Source of the DNA: Lingula anatina
Lineage: Eukaryota; Brachiopoda; Lingulata; Lingulida; Lingulidae
Direction of reading: 5' to 3'
DNA length: 59,081 nucleotides
NCBI RefSeq assembly: GCF_001039355.2
Contig: NW_019775427.1
Span: 55,569 to 114,649 of the forward strand
Of this stretch, positions 10,918 through 22,430 are shown piece by piece. A program made the position numbers and the translations under genes. Each line of letters opens with the position of its first letter. Position 1 is the first letter of the stretch. A model generated the notes under the pieces. It saw only the letters and a list, made by a program, of their open reading frames with translations. It was not told where the DNA came from and did no database searches.

Positions 10918-13900
10918 AATATCACCAGAGATATTCACGGAGATATTCACAGAGATACCCAGCCCTAGTAGACGGAGTTGGAGGTGGGCAGAATTTTTGC
11001 GTATGCAGTCTCGTCAAAGGGCGCAGTTCGTTCTTATGCTGATGTTTGCCTTGTTCCCCACGCCTGATCGAACTGTTTGGATGAAAGAAAGGTAGGTGAC
11101 ATGCGCCATTTTTTGTTTTGGTGGAATAAAATAAGGTAAAATACTTATGATAAGAAGAGGTGAAACCATGGCATGGAGAACATGGTTTTAATTAACCGAT
11201 GTCATTGTATTTGAAATGCACTACTTGCATTTATTGTTCCTCAAAGGAAATATAGTGTGAGAAACATTTTTTAATTAACTGTGTGCTCTATAAAAGACAT
11301 AAGAGAAGAGTTTTTTTAACCGTGCAAATAAAATAAGACGAACACTTGAATGCTTTTAACCGCATTTCATGACTATGAAAAGTTTATATTCCTTATGCCA
11401 AACGACCAAATACAATTTTATACTGCTGAAAAAGTATACGCAGTGATGTGGAAAAGAGGGCTTGAAAAGTATATATAATATACTTTTTATGTGTTTTGTC
11501 GATAAGTTATAATTTTGAAGAACTTAAATGAATTTTAAATGCAGTACAGCTTTTAGTCTCTCATAACCCTTAGGAGGGTGAGTTTTATTTTTAAAATGTG
11601 AGACGTTAATAAAATTATTATTATTATAATAATTATTGTTATTATTATTATGACCAGCCACTGCAGGTTAGCACAGGTAAATCACTTCAGGCCAATCCCT
11701 TTCATATATCATACTCTCCTGTCTAGCTTTTCATGCATTTCACATTGATTAAGCACTTGTAGTTTTGTATTATTTTGCACATTTAGAGTATTATTCATAG
11801 GTAAACAAAATATCTATACCTTGATGAAAGCAACATGGCCAGAAATGCGCAGCATTCACGCGATACACGAGGGCGCTATACAGTAGGGCTTCACGTGTCT
11901 CAACTAGCCAATCACAGAACAACAATGGCATCGCACACAGACTCTGTGATAAGTGCTCAGCCCGTTGTCAAGTAGTGGTAGTTCATGGTAACAAGCGTCT
12001 GACATGTGCAGAGAAGTTTATTATAATATATATTGTTGTTATTGTTACATTATTAAATCAAACTCTGTATCCAAGTAGTAACTATGCTGTACCAAGTCAG
12101 GTACTGATGATGCGCAGAGGTCATATATTCCAGAATAAGCCATTACCACTAATTTATAACTTTAATTTTGTTAAATATGTTATTCATGAAAGAGTTCATG
12201 AAAGATTATTTTAATTTGTTAAATCGTGATCTTATTCTTTTTACATTCAAATAATTGAATAATGTGGGTAAAATTGGTCTTCCACTTCTTATTTGCATTT
12301 TTCTTTTACTACAATATTATTTTGGAACAGTTGCAGCATTAAAATTTAAAATAAATAGCAATCTGAAAGAAGAATTTAGCATTATTATTAAATGATGATA
12401 GGAATTTTGGATTAAGAAATTAGTTAAATACTGAGTAGTGATATTGTCAGTCAATTTATGTAGAATCTGATAATATGATTGGAAATACTGATTGAATTCT
12501 TGGCCTTGCACTGGGCAGTTTCACATTTGTGCCAAGTGCTTTTTTTGGACACCATTGTACAGTGGTAAAAATTCTTCAATTGTCATGAAAGTTTTAAATC
12601 AGACTCTATATGGTGCTGCTATCTGCTGGTGCTATCGGCAACGAATGAGTTTGCCTTTGTTTCTGAGTGAATCTACCGTCTAAAATCACTATTTCTGAAA
12701 AATTGTGCGTTTTGCTGAGAGTAGGCTAGGCAATACACGGCAAACTTCTTAGTACGTGTGTACAACAGAATTTTGTTAAAAAACCCTAGCGATATTTGGT
12801 CAGGAGTTGCTTGAAGCATAGCACAGCGTTGCTGTCTATCGGCATCAGACCGTTAGTTTGTCAATTATCACGAATTACCCACGAATTGCGAACCCATTCA
12901 TTTTCCTATGGCAATCTAGCATCTCATTAAAAGTGCACGCATGCGCAGTGGGCTAAACGTGACGTCATGCAGTGCATTTCTGGGGATGTATAAAGTCTTT
13001 TCTGGACAGTCAGAATTGGATTTTTTTCATCTTGATGTAAAATTTTAAAATTATATTTTAGATCAAGCCACTGGTGGGAATATATAGTGAATCGGAATTT
13101 TACGGATGGAGATTGGATGGAAAATTTCCGAATGAAAAGAGCAACATTCCAGTATCTTTGCCTTGAACTTAGACCTTTTCTGGAGAAAAACTCCAACAGA
13201 AAGTACGTAAGTGGCAGTATATGCTTGATGAATAACTGAAAGAACAAGAATGCATAAAGTTTGCATAAAGAGTCCATAAAGTTTGCATTTTATAGTTTAA
13301 ATATTACAGTGGTGTCTTCTTGTTGATCTAAAGGGTACAGACTACTGTCAATTATACAGTCATGTTGCATTATTGTTATATATAAAAAGCATATGGGTAA
13401 TTAAGCATAAACTGTTACTTTTTTTTCTTTTACAAAATTGTGTAATTCCAAAGTTGGTGGTAAATAAATAACAAAACAGTAGTGCAACTGATATGGAACA
13501 ATATCAGGGATATTCACTGTCGTGATTGAAAATTATAAGCCCAAATATTTTTATATTCATAACCCAAACTGGGGAATTGTCATTACATAACATTGTACAA
13601 TAACAACAATTTTTGTTTTTCCTAGATGTCATTCAGTAGAACTCAGGGTTGCAGTGACTCTCTGGATATGTGGCTCTGGTATGGAATACAGAAGCATTGG
13701 TCATTTGTTTGGAGTTGGGATATCTTCAGCCTGCAACATTTTCCGAGAAACTGTGCAGGCAATAGCCACCCATCTTTCTCCTAAGTTCATTCAGATGCCT
13801 ACTGGGAGAAGACTACAAAACATTGTGGAGGGATTTGAGGCCAAATGGGGTGTTCCACAATGTGAAGAGGCTATTGATGGAACACACGTGCCCATTATTG

Positions 13901-14852
13901 CTCCAAGCGAACACAAGACCGATTACTACAACAGAAAAAGTTTTTATTCCATTGTCAGTCAGTTAAAGAATAATAAATACACAACATGCAGGATTCTCTG
14001 TAGAGGCCTCGTTTCATACAAAACCAAACATTGCCCACTAAGTACAGTTACACCTATTCCACCCCATAATTTACAAATACACAGTTAACAGTATTCTCAG
14101 TACATAGCCACACATTTTGGTGGTGCTAAATCTGTGTTTTATGAAAGTCTTGGAACATGATTCAAATGTTGGTGGTTTTATTTCAGACCCTTATTAATAT
14201 TTGGCAATTTTTCACTGGATTTTAGAAGCAGCATTTATAATTATGTTATTTTAGTCTTGTCACATTTCATACATTTTTCAACTTTCCATTACAGGTGATA
14301 TGTGATCATGAACTAAGAGTCTTGCATGTGGTATCAGGCTGGCCAGGCCGAGTGCATGATGCCAGAGTACTAGCAAAGTCGAACATCTTTCAAAAGGCAG
14401 AAAGTGGGACTTTATTCCCCCCGACAAGTCGACTGATAAATGGAGTAGAAGTGCCGATTTTGATATTAGGTGACCCTGCCTATCCCCTCAAACCTTGGCT
14501 GTTAAAAACATTTTCAGAGTTTGGTGTCCTTTCTCAAGCACAACGGAACTTCAACTATTGCCACTCTCAAGGAAGATTGTGCATTGAGGGGTGTTTTGGT
14601 AGATGCAAAGGGAAATGGCAAATACTTCAACAAAGGCTAAATTTTGAAACTGAATTTGTGCCAGTGCTGATCCTAGCATGCTTTACACTGCATAATCTTG
14701 TCATGGTTCACAATGAAGGCTTTGACCAGGAGTGGATGGACTTGGTGGAGGATGATCGAAATCATATTGGATACCAACCAGGACATGACATGAGACAGTA
14801 CGATGCCAAAGCCATAAGAGAAGCCTATGTTCAGTATTTTAACAACAGATAA
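10597..14852 (+). CDS. Harbinger transposase-derived nuclease (HARBI1-like), four exons
   Basis: Exons are 10798-11091 (or starting at 10597 in the duplicated copy), 13062-13202, 13626-13953 and 14295-14852. The phases agree when the copy 1 version of exon 1 is used. Exon 2 contains the HARBI1-type DWMENFRMKRATFQYL helix region. Exon 3 contains AIDGTHVPI with the first catalytic Asp, then DYYNRKSF. Exon 4 contains GDPAYPLKPWL with the second Asp, IEGCFGRCKGKW with the catalytic Glu, and FTLHN. The DDE triad is thus intact. The exon 3 donor is weak: the best one (ATT|GTCAGT) makes the protein two residues shorter than expected at this point. The product would bind and cut element ends in the nucleus. 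It is either a live transposase with assembly errors in exon 1 or a recently dead copy. Confidence 0.8.
12960..12967. promoter_or_regulatory. palindromic CRE-like site
   Basis: A perfect TGACGTCA lies about 95 bases before transposase exon 2, with a gcacgcatgcgcag NRF1-like box just upstream at 12936-12949. This may mark an internal promoter in intron 1. No ATG context supports it further. Confidence 0.3.
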
Positions 14853-17510
14853 GGTGCCTGTTTTGTCCTTCAGTTTTCAGTCTTGAAAAAATTTGGACCA
14901 CAAACTTGATATATTTTACCTAGTGCTATGCTATGGTTTGCAGCACACTGGTATTTAATAGGGATGAGATGGTGTCCTTTAAATCAATGTAGAGTTTTGG
15001 AGTTTGGATGTTCATTACTAGCTATAGAGAAGTAAAGAAAATTTGGGTTACGTGGTTGTATCAAACACATGGAATTGTGTAACTCTGTTGTTTGAAGGTA
15101 GATTTGTTTGAAGGTAGATGTAATGTTTCATCACCAGTGTGTAAAAAATTAATTTAAATGATATATTTCTTGTTTTTTTTCCCTTTGGTATGTAAACTTA
15201 TGAGTGACTGTACAGTACATTGTTCTCATTTGCATTCAGAGAGCCGTTGAAAAGTAATTGAATTTAAGTTTCAAAATTCTTATAAAATCCTTGAATTTGT
15301 CCTTAGTGCTCCGGTATGAATCTTGACTTTGCGCACTTTAATCATAGAAAGTTATACAATCATCCATGATAGCTCATAAAAAATGAAATATAAAGTGAAA
15401 GGTGGTAGTTATCCCTAAAACTGACTTGTTCTGTGAATATTAATTATAAGCCACAGATGAAATATATTTCAAAGCATAATTATAAGATGTTTTTATTTGT
15501 TTACTCAAATTGAATAATTCAGTTACCTGAAAATAGAATGAAATTCACTGTACAGTACATGTAATTTTAGTTTTAGCCATAAAAATTGTGATAAGAAATG
15601 CAAAAGAATTCTTTATTCAAAACAAACCCCAAAATAATTCATAATAAGCAATATATTTGATGGAAAGAGACACAATCTTGTTTGTGCGTGCATGTATGTG
15701 TGAGTGTGTGCACAAGCATCATAAAAGAGAAATGTTCCAGCATGCTTTTTAAAAAATAATAAGCATTTAAACTTAAAGTTATTATCATTGTTATTATTGT
15801 GATGAAATAAATAAATCATTTTACATTCATTATTATTATTGTAACAAAACTAAACAAAACTAAACATTTTTATTTCATGAGGAAAGTTTAATAATGAATA
15901 TAAGCAGTGATTCCTTTGGCAAAAGATTTAATTAAGGTGTATTCTGGTTTTATTTTGCCTAGGACTGCAGGAAGTACATCGTACTAAATAAATGCAGGGA
16001 ATTTATTTTGCAATATGGAATCAATTTCAAAATAAAATAGTAGCAAGAAACGGCTACAATTGTCATTATCAAGTGTAACCTAAGCAAGTGTCAGTTTATT
16101 CTAAATTAGAATTTACTTTTAACTTTTTAATAAGTACAGTGTTATGCAAGGAAAGCCAAGTGGACGTGGAATACTATTACAAATGCCAATATGTACAATC
16201 TTTCACTAGCCCACACATTACTACTAAGTCTTTTTGGGTATTAAACAGTTTTAAGTCATTTGTTTTTTTCCATCAATGATGATTACCTCATTATTTGAAC
16301 TGGATCTCCTTCGTTTAAATAGATAAACCAAGCCTTTCAAATTAGTTAAATTACTGTTTAAATTCCTAAAATCATTCGAAAGTAGATGATAAGTCATTAT
16401 AATCATCACTGAATGCTGCCAATTCATTATTATTTACAGAACCTACAAATAAAAGTAATGGAACTGTATAGTTTTAAATACAGCCATCAGCTGATCGAGG
16501 TCACAACGTCACCGGAAAGGGGGTCAACATTGCAACATTTTTTTTCTACATGTTTCAAATCCTTTGGCAGGCTCTCGATACTTTTTGATACATGCTGTAC
16601 AGCATATCATTTTAAAGCATTTGAAACGGACTTTTTAGTGATGTAGAAGACATATATTTGCTCTGCCACATGTATGGAATAGAGGCATAAGAAATTGAGT
16701 TAAAGAATTGCTGATATAAATGGCGATTTTCAGATACACCTTGACGACAAATTACCACAGGACTTTTGAAAACAATATAATGACAGCAGACATTAAACAT
16801 TAGTAGAAAGCCAATTTTCTTCCAAACAAAACCGCATCTATTAAACTTGGTGTTTTGGTATAATTTTAATTTATTCACTGACTAAACTTGTATCTTCATC
16901 CTAAAAAAAGTCGAAGATTCAAAAACTGAAATTCAACCGTGGCTCAATTTATTAATCTTGAGTAACAACTGAAGTGCCTTATATCACCAAAAAGCTCATA
17001 AACTTGGCTTTCGCGCAGCTCTTATAGTTCTTTCACGTTCTTTGAAAAATACAAGTTTTCGTTTTTATTTAAAAATTCGGACACCCCACCAAACTGCCAT
17101 GTTGCGATTACGTGAGCGACATAAACGTATTGTTCTCATCTAAATCATTAACATTAGGCAACTAACCTGAAATATCCGAAAGGTTAACCTTTCTCGCCTA
17201 TAATAATAGATCCATGGTTTAATAATTTTACTTGCTGTCAAAAATATCCAACAATAAACACGAGCATAAAATTTCAGCAGACAACACTCTCTCCTCGACT
17301 TTTCACCAAATGCGCATGCGTACAACTTTTTGTAGCGACTTACAACAGCTCGGAAGCAGTTTTAAATTTACGTGCATATTTACACAAGAGTTTGTAACTT
17401 ACAAACTTTCGAGAAAACCAACTTACGTGAACGATCGGACTTACATGAAAAGTTGCAAGAATTTGTAAGTTACAACCTTTCGAGAATACGGCCCCTGACC
17501 CAAGACCAAC
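14853..17510. other. 3' region of the Harbinger element, no further gene seen
   Basis: AT-rich sequence with an AATAAA at 15807-15812. About 17330-17493 holds short palindromic stretches (tttgtaagttacaa repeated near 17392 and 17463), resembling a MITE or subterminal repeats. No second transposon ORF with convincing homology was seen. Confidence 0.5.
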
Positions 17511-17615
17511 GAGCATGCGCACTTAATATTTCTCAGGTAGCTTCCGCATGGCGAACGGAGCCGAGATTTAATTACTGTACCCCGCAGGGACGACGTGTGG
17601 GGAGGCGTGTGAGAG
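17511..17615 (-). repeat. 105-bp inverted repeat, right copy
   Basis: Reverse complement of 10465-10569 with about one mismatch. It lies outside the 12-base terminus at 17482-17493, which is the reverse of the order at the left end. Confidence 0.85.
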
Positions 17616-17835
17616 TATAAGTTTTTATGGGAAAAGGTCCACTTTTTCAGAAAAAGAACCCCCCTTTTGAAATAGCTGGCTACTTGCCTGAACTAGTCCG
17701 CGGACCAAACATTTTAAAAGCGTGTCGAGATTTAACTGCTCTGCCCCTACTGGAACGGCGCGTGTGGGAGGCGGGAATCCATTACCATAACCGGGGACTA
17801 GTTATTCTGCAGATCAGCTGGTTGTAAACATGACC

Positions 17836-17836
<1 letters not shown>

Positions 17837-17874
<38 letters not shown>

Positions 17875-17877
17875 TTT
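17837..17877. repeat. (TTTA)n microsatellite
   Basis: About ten tandem ttta units. Confidence 0.9.
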
Positions 17878-18203
17878 TTGCCTTGGTTCACGCATGTATT
17901 GTACTCCCCTCCGATGGAAGGGGTAATCACTTAAATTGAGAGCTGAATGAGGTGTTAATTGGATCATACTTATGTAAAGAATAATTTTATTATCAGAGTC
18001 ATACAGATCTAGGCAGATACAGAGGGCTAGAGGGAGTCCCCCTTTCCTCCTGTTTCATTTTGTCAATTTTCAATTAAAAATTCTTTTAACAAAATGGCTT
18101 TTCTAACTGTTACTTTCTGTACAGTGACGCGAGATTTTATTTCACTTAAAAACTAATGAGAAATGCCAAATTTTAGCTATTTCGACCCCCCCTCCCATGT
18201 ATT

Positions 18204-18208
<5 letters not shown>

Positions 18209-18255
<47 letters not shown>
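18209..18255. repeat. (AG)n microsatellite
   Basis: About 23 tandem AG units, about 80 bases upstream of the acceptor at 18337. Confidence 0.95.
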
Positions 18256-18257
<2 letters not shown>

Positions 18258-18337
18258 TAGGAAGAAAATTGAAAAAATAGTTGTTATTTCAGCTTATTTC
18301 AAGTTTCAATTATTTTCATTTTCTATATTTTTTTCAG

Positions 18338-18836
18338 GGGTGACCAACCTCCCCCTCTTCTCCAGAGACAGTCTGACGGCGACAATGCCCTCCCTAGTCA
18401 GGACTCCCCACCACCACCACCACCAACACCACTAGCGCCACCACCACCACCAACACTAGCGCTTGTTGGCATCGGCCGGCACTGGCCGACACCTGACTCA
18501 GGATTTGCGGACGCGCCTGAACACCGTGGTTCTTCCTCACCCCCTGCGACCTGGTACAGCCCCGTCTCACCTGTGCCTCAAACACGGTCGGAGGTTTTTC
18601 AGGGCCGAAACCGTGTAGACAGGGTATGCGAAGAGATGGCCGTAGAGAGACAGGGCCAAGACGCTGTGGATGATGCAAGCGGTGAGAATTCTGTGCGAAA
18701 TTGGATGGGTTCACTGTTCTCTTTTCTAAGAGATGTTGCCCCAGTCTTCTGGATGTGTGTTTTGTATACAGAGAACTCGACACCACTGCTGTTCCCAGCA
18801 AAAGCAGGTGCCAAGAATGACCATTGCAAAGACTGA
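18338..18836 (+). CDS. proline-rich terminal exon, unrecognised protein
   Basis: A pyrimidine-rich acceptor (tatttttttcag) opens a 166-codon frame to a TGA at 18834. It enters in phase 1 (the first G completes a codon). The frame is GC-rich against its surroundings. It encodes GDQPPPLLQRQ, two poly-proline runs (from CCA codons), an acidic-basic middle (NRVDRVCEEMAVERQ) and a hydrophobic C-terminal stretch (WMGSLFSFLRDVAPVFWM). The layout, a variable Pro-rich linker followed by a helix, recalls the C-terminal part of Myb/SANT-like proteins encoded by Harbinger elements, but no DNA-binding domain was found upstream, so this is only a suggestion. Its last codons overlap the first unit of the minisatellite, and AATAAA follows at 19224. 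Confidence 0.5.
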
Positions 18837-19125
18837 CTAATGCTAAGACTGGGTTATGTTAAGACTGGCTAAGGGTAAGACTGGCTAATGTTAAGACTGA
18901 CTAATGCAAAGACTGACTTTTGCTAAGACTGGCTAATGTTAAGACTGACTAATGCTAAGACTGAGTTATGTTAAGACTGTCTAATGCTAAGACTGACTAA
19001 TGTTAAGACTGGCTTATGTTAAGACTGGCTAATTATAATGTTAAGACTGGCATATGTTAAGACTGACTAATGCTAAGACTGACTAATGTTAAGACTGGCA
19101 TATGTTAAGACTGGCTAATGCTAAT
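18825..19125. repeat. 16-bp minisatellite
   Basis: Roughly 18 tandem units of the form taatgYtaagactgRc, with variants such as gggttatgttaagact. The array starts inside the last codons of the preceding exon and fills most of its 3' UTR. Confidence 0.9.
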
Positions 19126-19223
19126 ATATTTTGATAGGGGGGAGGGGGGGGTACCTCACTCACTGTTGACCCACAGGCGCCCCCCGAACCTGTGGGGATT
19201 TTATTGTAAAGGGACAATTAAGA

Positions 19224-19229
19224 AATAAA
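19224..19229 (+). terminator. polyadenylation signal
   Basis: AATAAA lies about 390 bases after the stop of the proline-rich exon, on the same strand, after the minisatellite and a G-rich tract. Confidence 0.4.
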
Positions 19230-19847
19230 GATGTTATATACATGTATTTGTAGGGTTATTTACTTATTGATTAGGTGAAAATGCCCTCAAAGGGCTTTTT
19301 GATTTCAATGGTACCGCATACTCCCTTTCATGGTCTTTCGAGTGTGCGATGAGAAATAAGGAAGTGCATTGACCGGTTTTGATGCTGACCCTGCCTTCAC
19401 CACAATATATATGCACGTGTTTTTTTATCTTAATTGTATTTTTTAAATACTGATCATGATGTATCGCTAGGATGTAGTCGATCCGAAATCCGTTGACACT
19501 ACAGTGGTTTCTGTGATTTTCTAGAAAATAATTTGCCCCGAGATGCCTGCATAGAGCAGAAGTTGCCTTCGCCTCAAGGAAGAGAAATTTATGTTAAAAA
19601 TATGCCCAAGTTTTTTCAGTGCGGAAGTCTGTTTAGTGAACTTCGTGGACAAATAATCATTTCGTTTGACATAAAAGGCTTTGAAGACGTGAAAATTACT
19701 GCTGTTGCTCATCTTGTAAGCAGACAGCATGACAATGCATTAAACGATCTCTACCTTTTCTAAATTTGATTGAAGTACACAGAACGGTGTGATATCATCT
19801 TCAGGTTTAATGATAAGCTAGCATAAGTTTTTAAAAGAAGTGACTTC

Positions 19848-19919
19848 TAGCAGAGCTAGGTTTCGATCCTAGGACCTCGGGGTTATGGGCCCCGCACGCT
19901 TCCACTGCGCCACTCTGCT
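19848..19919 (-). tRNA. initiator tRNA-Met (CAU)
   Basis: The minus strand folds as a 72-nt tRNA. The acceptor stem AGCAGAG pairs with CTCTGCT and the discriminator base is A. The anticodon stem CGGGG/CCCCG encloses the loop CCCATAA with anticodon CAT. The T stem CTAGG/CCTAG encloses the loop ATCGAAA, which has the A54/A60 pattern of eukaryotic initiators rather than TTC. No CCA is encoded and no intron is present. A run of four Ts follows about 12 nt downstream on the minus strand, as a Pol III terminator. Confidence 0.9.
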
Positions 19920-19994
19920 CACGATTATAGCGTGAACACTGTCCGTATAACGGTTGCGCAGCACGAAAGATGTGTTTGTGACGACTTTGCCTAA

Positions 19995-20208
19995 GACCCC
20001 ATTCCCAGAGATTAGATCGATCCAACTAGATCGACCTAACTCCCTGGGGGTTCACGCTAAATAGCTGTCAGCCGAGCGGGCACGAAAGTTAATTACCCCT
20101 TTACAGCTTGTAGTAAGCGGGACGGACATTTAAGCCAGATTATCTGACAGTAATCTAGTGAGACTCCCCACGGGAATAGATCGATCTAAAATCTATGGGA
20201 ATACGCCC
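19995..20208. mobile_element. Harbinger-type MITE, copy B
   Basis: The ends GACCCCATTCCCAGAGATT and, reverse-complemented, GGGCGTATTCCCATAGATT match copy A at 9677-9903. TAA duplications flank it at 19992-19994 and 20209-20211. The paralogous tandem unit at about 20950 lacks the element (ctttgccaatgatat), giving an empty site that confirms its limits. Confidence 0.85.
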
Positions 20209-20639
20209 TAAGATACACATGTATTCACTCCATAATTTGGACTTCTTACTGTAAATTATACAGTTATCAGTAAAGACTCCTTAAATGCTGTAGTATAAGA
20301 GGAAACATCACATGCTAGCGACAACGTAAGGGGTTTGAAATTAGCTATGAATTATAAATTATTAAAATAACATTCAAATCTTTCTGACAATAGTTATTGT
20401 TACAATGTACTCCTTTATCTAAAAAATGACGTTTAAATTCCAGGATCTAAATGCAACTTTACATGACTTGATTTTTCACATTCATTTCTTCACACTTATA
20501 TCGATCTCCCATTGATTAATTAAATAGATAAAAATGACGACCTCTATAAAACCCCGTGAAACCAACATATCGATGTCAACCCGTATATAACAAAAATCAA
20601 GTCCTGATCTACTTATTCCTTTATAATCCTGATCTGGAC

Positions 20640-21343
20640 AGGTTTGAAGACGTTAAACTACATTGTACCTGACTTTGTCTGCAGTAAGTATAACACCATT
20701 TTAACGATATTTAGCTTTTCTTCATTTGATTTGAAGTAAAAGAAGAAACAGTGTGAAACTATTTTCAAAAGATTTTAGTAATAAGCTAAGTTAAAAAAAT
20801 ATTTAGTAGCAGAGCTGGGTTTCAATCCTAGGACTTCGGGGTTATGGGCCCCGCACGCTTCCACTGCACCACTCTGCTTCCCTCGTTGATATTCAAGCTG
20901 TCTGTATGAGTCATGCGCAGCACAATAGATGTGTTTGTCACGACTTTGCCAATGATATATATTCCATAATTTTGATTTATTACTTTAAAATTATACTTGG
21001 GTATCAATACAGACTCCTCTAATGTCGTCATAGATGAGAAAACATCATATGCTAGCAACATCATTAGGAGAGTGCAACTAGCTTTTTTTTCTAAATGAAT
21101 AAAATAAAATAAATCTCTCTGCCACAAATAGTTATTGTCACTTTGTACTGGTATCTGAAAAACGTATATTTTCATATAACTACATGCAACTTAACATGAT
21201 TTGATTTGATATGACCCAATTCATTCCTCACACAAATATTGATCGTCTCATTGAAATAAAAAAAAATAAAAACAATGATGACCTCTATAAAACCCTTTGA
21301 TACCAACATTTCTGTGTCAACCCGTATATAACAAAAGTCAAGT
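20640..21343. repeat. tandem duplication, unit 2 (with tRNA-like copy)
   Basis: A diverged copy of 19675-20603 without the MITE. It ends with the shared gtcaacccgtatataacaaaa box. Many small indels separate the two units, so the duplication is not recent. Confidence 0.75.
20807..20878 (-). tRNA. second initiator tRNA-Met copy, possibly a pseudogene
   Basis: Same 72-nt cloverleaf and CAT anticodon as 19848-19919. It differs by a weaker D stem (GTGC), an A in the variable region, a T-loop change to ATTGAAA and one mismatch in the T stem (CTAGG against CCCAG). The acceptor and anticodon stems are intact and a run of seven Ts follows. The changes in the T arm hit initiator identity positions, so function is doubtful. 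Confidence 0.6.
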
Positions 21344-22271
21344 CAACTCACAATCTGACTTAAAGCTAAAGGTTTAGTAACTTAAGTTATGGACAGATGT
21401 CTTTATTTCTGGTCTTTGTGGATCCTGAAACGATCTCACATCCTTGATACGTGTGCAACATAAGCAGTATGTTACACATGTGGCATTATAGGGTGCCGTA
21501 GCAGGGAAAACCCCAAGTCAATGTGCAAAGTTCAAATGTACCGTTTTTTTACATACATCAGATTGTGGATATAGACGAGCTTATACATAATACTGTGCCT
21601 TTTTTCCTCTTCTTTTGGGGAGGCCCGAAGGCTGGATAAACAATGATGCCCTGGAAAGAGGAACACACCCCGTAACAGAGATACCAAGATGTAACAGAAG
21701 TCTGTTAAAAATTCATCTGTGACCTTGTTTGGCATATTTAACGTCGCGTGGGTTATAACATCAAGTAACACATTCATACAGTCTTTGGCAGTGGAGACAC
21801 GCACCAATCCATATATTCTTTAGCTTTCCGAGGGTTAACAGTGTACGAGATGATCAGGTAGGTGGGTCGTTTTTATCAAAATTTTGTCCTTCATCCACAC
21901 AGGGAACTATATCCGATATAATTTCCTGATCCACATGTCCATGAAAGAGTGACGGATTTAAAGCTGAATGAAATCAACTCTACTTGTGGGCTACACAGAG
22001 AAGTTCTTTGCTCTGTACAGAAAAATAGATTTGGTTTAAAGGAAAAGGAGGCGATTTACTTGAGCATTTTATCATTTAGCCCTACAATTTAGTCGTACAA
22101 TTTAAATTTGCCTAATTAAGAACTTTTAAAGGTATAAATCGTAAAAAAATTCGTAATTTGAGACCACGCTCTGAAAGGTATTGAAATTTAGACATTTTTG
22201 TTTTAAGTAGGCCTACTATAAGAAGCAGTATATTAAAGTTAGCCTACTTGACGCCCTCATTTAACTGTACC
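21344..22271. other. no gene recognised
   Basis: The minus-strand frame at 21532-21807 (91 residues) is mildly protein-like (FLTDFCYILVSLL), but no splice partners or homology were recognised. The rest is AT-rich. Confidence 0.4.
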
Positions 22272-22430
22272 TTCTACCAGGGCGAGTGATAGATTTTTTA
22301 AAGATATTCACAGATATGTCTCTAGCTAGATAGATGGTCATTTAAAGAGTTGAGCTTTAAATGACCATCTATCTAGCTAGCGACATATCTGTGAATATCT
22401 GTAAAAAATCTATCACTCGCCCTGGTAGAG
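22272..22430. mobile_element. near-perfect long palindrome (foldback element)
   Basis: Arms of about 76 bases (22272-22347 and 22355-22430) are near-perfect inverted copies around a 7-base loop (agttgag). The outer ends carry ctaccagggcgagtgat and its complement. This resembles a foldback MITE; no clear target duplication was found. Confidence 0.85.

Larger units (their letters stand above)
10361..17493 (+). mobile_element. PIF/Harbinger transposon, limits tentative
   Basis: A 12-base terminus gaccgtattctc at 10361-10372 has an inverted partner gagaatacggcc at 17482-17493, differing at one base. The left end abuts TTA, a Harbinger-type target site, but the right end is not followed by a clear TTA. 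Between them lies a spliced DDE transposase (10798-14852). A separate 105-bp inverted pair, 10465-10569 against 17511-17615, extends beyond the right terminus, so two overlapping insertions or a rearrangement are likely. The second Harbinger protein (Myb/SANT-like) was not found inside. Confidence 0.5.
19675..20603. repeat. tandem duplication, unit 1 (with tRNA)
   Basis: The unit runs from tttgaagacgtgaaa to the end of caacccgtatataacaaaaatcaagtc. It is repeated at about 20640-21343. Landmarks common to both units are the tRNA, the tttgtgacgactttgcc box and cgacctctataaaacccc. It is longer than unit 2 because a MITE is inserted at 19995-20208. Confidence 0.75.

Noticed and set aside
18394-18801. 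135-residue minus-strand frame
   Set aside because: Antisense of the proline-rich exon; the plus frame has an acceptor, a terminal stop and a polyadenylation signal, the minus frame has none.
18825-19125. CRISPR-like array of short repeats
   Set aside because: Units are head-to-tail 16-mers without unique spacers, a eukaryotic minisatellite.
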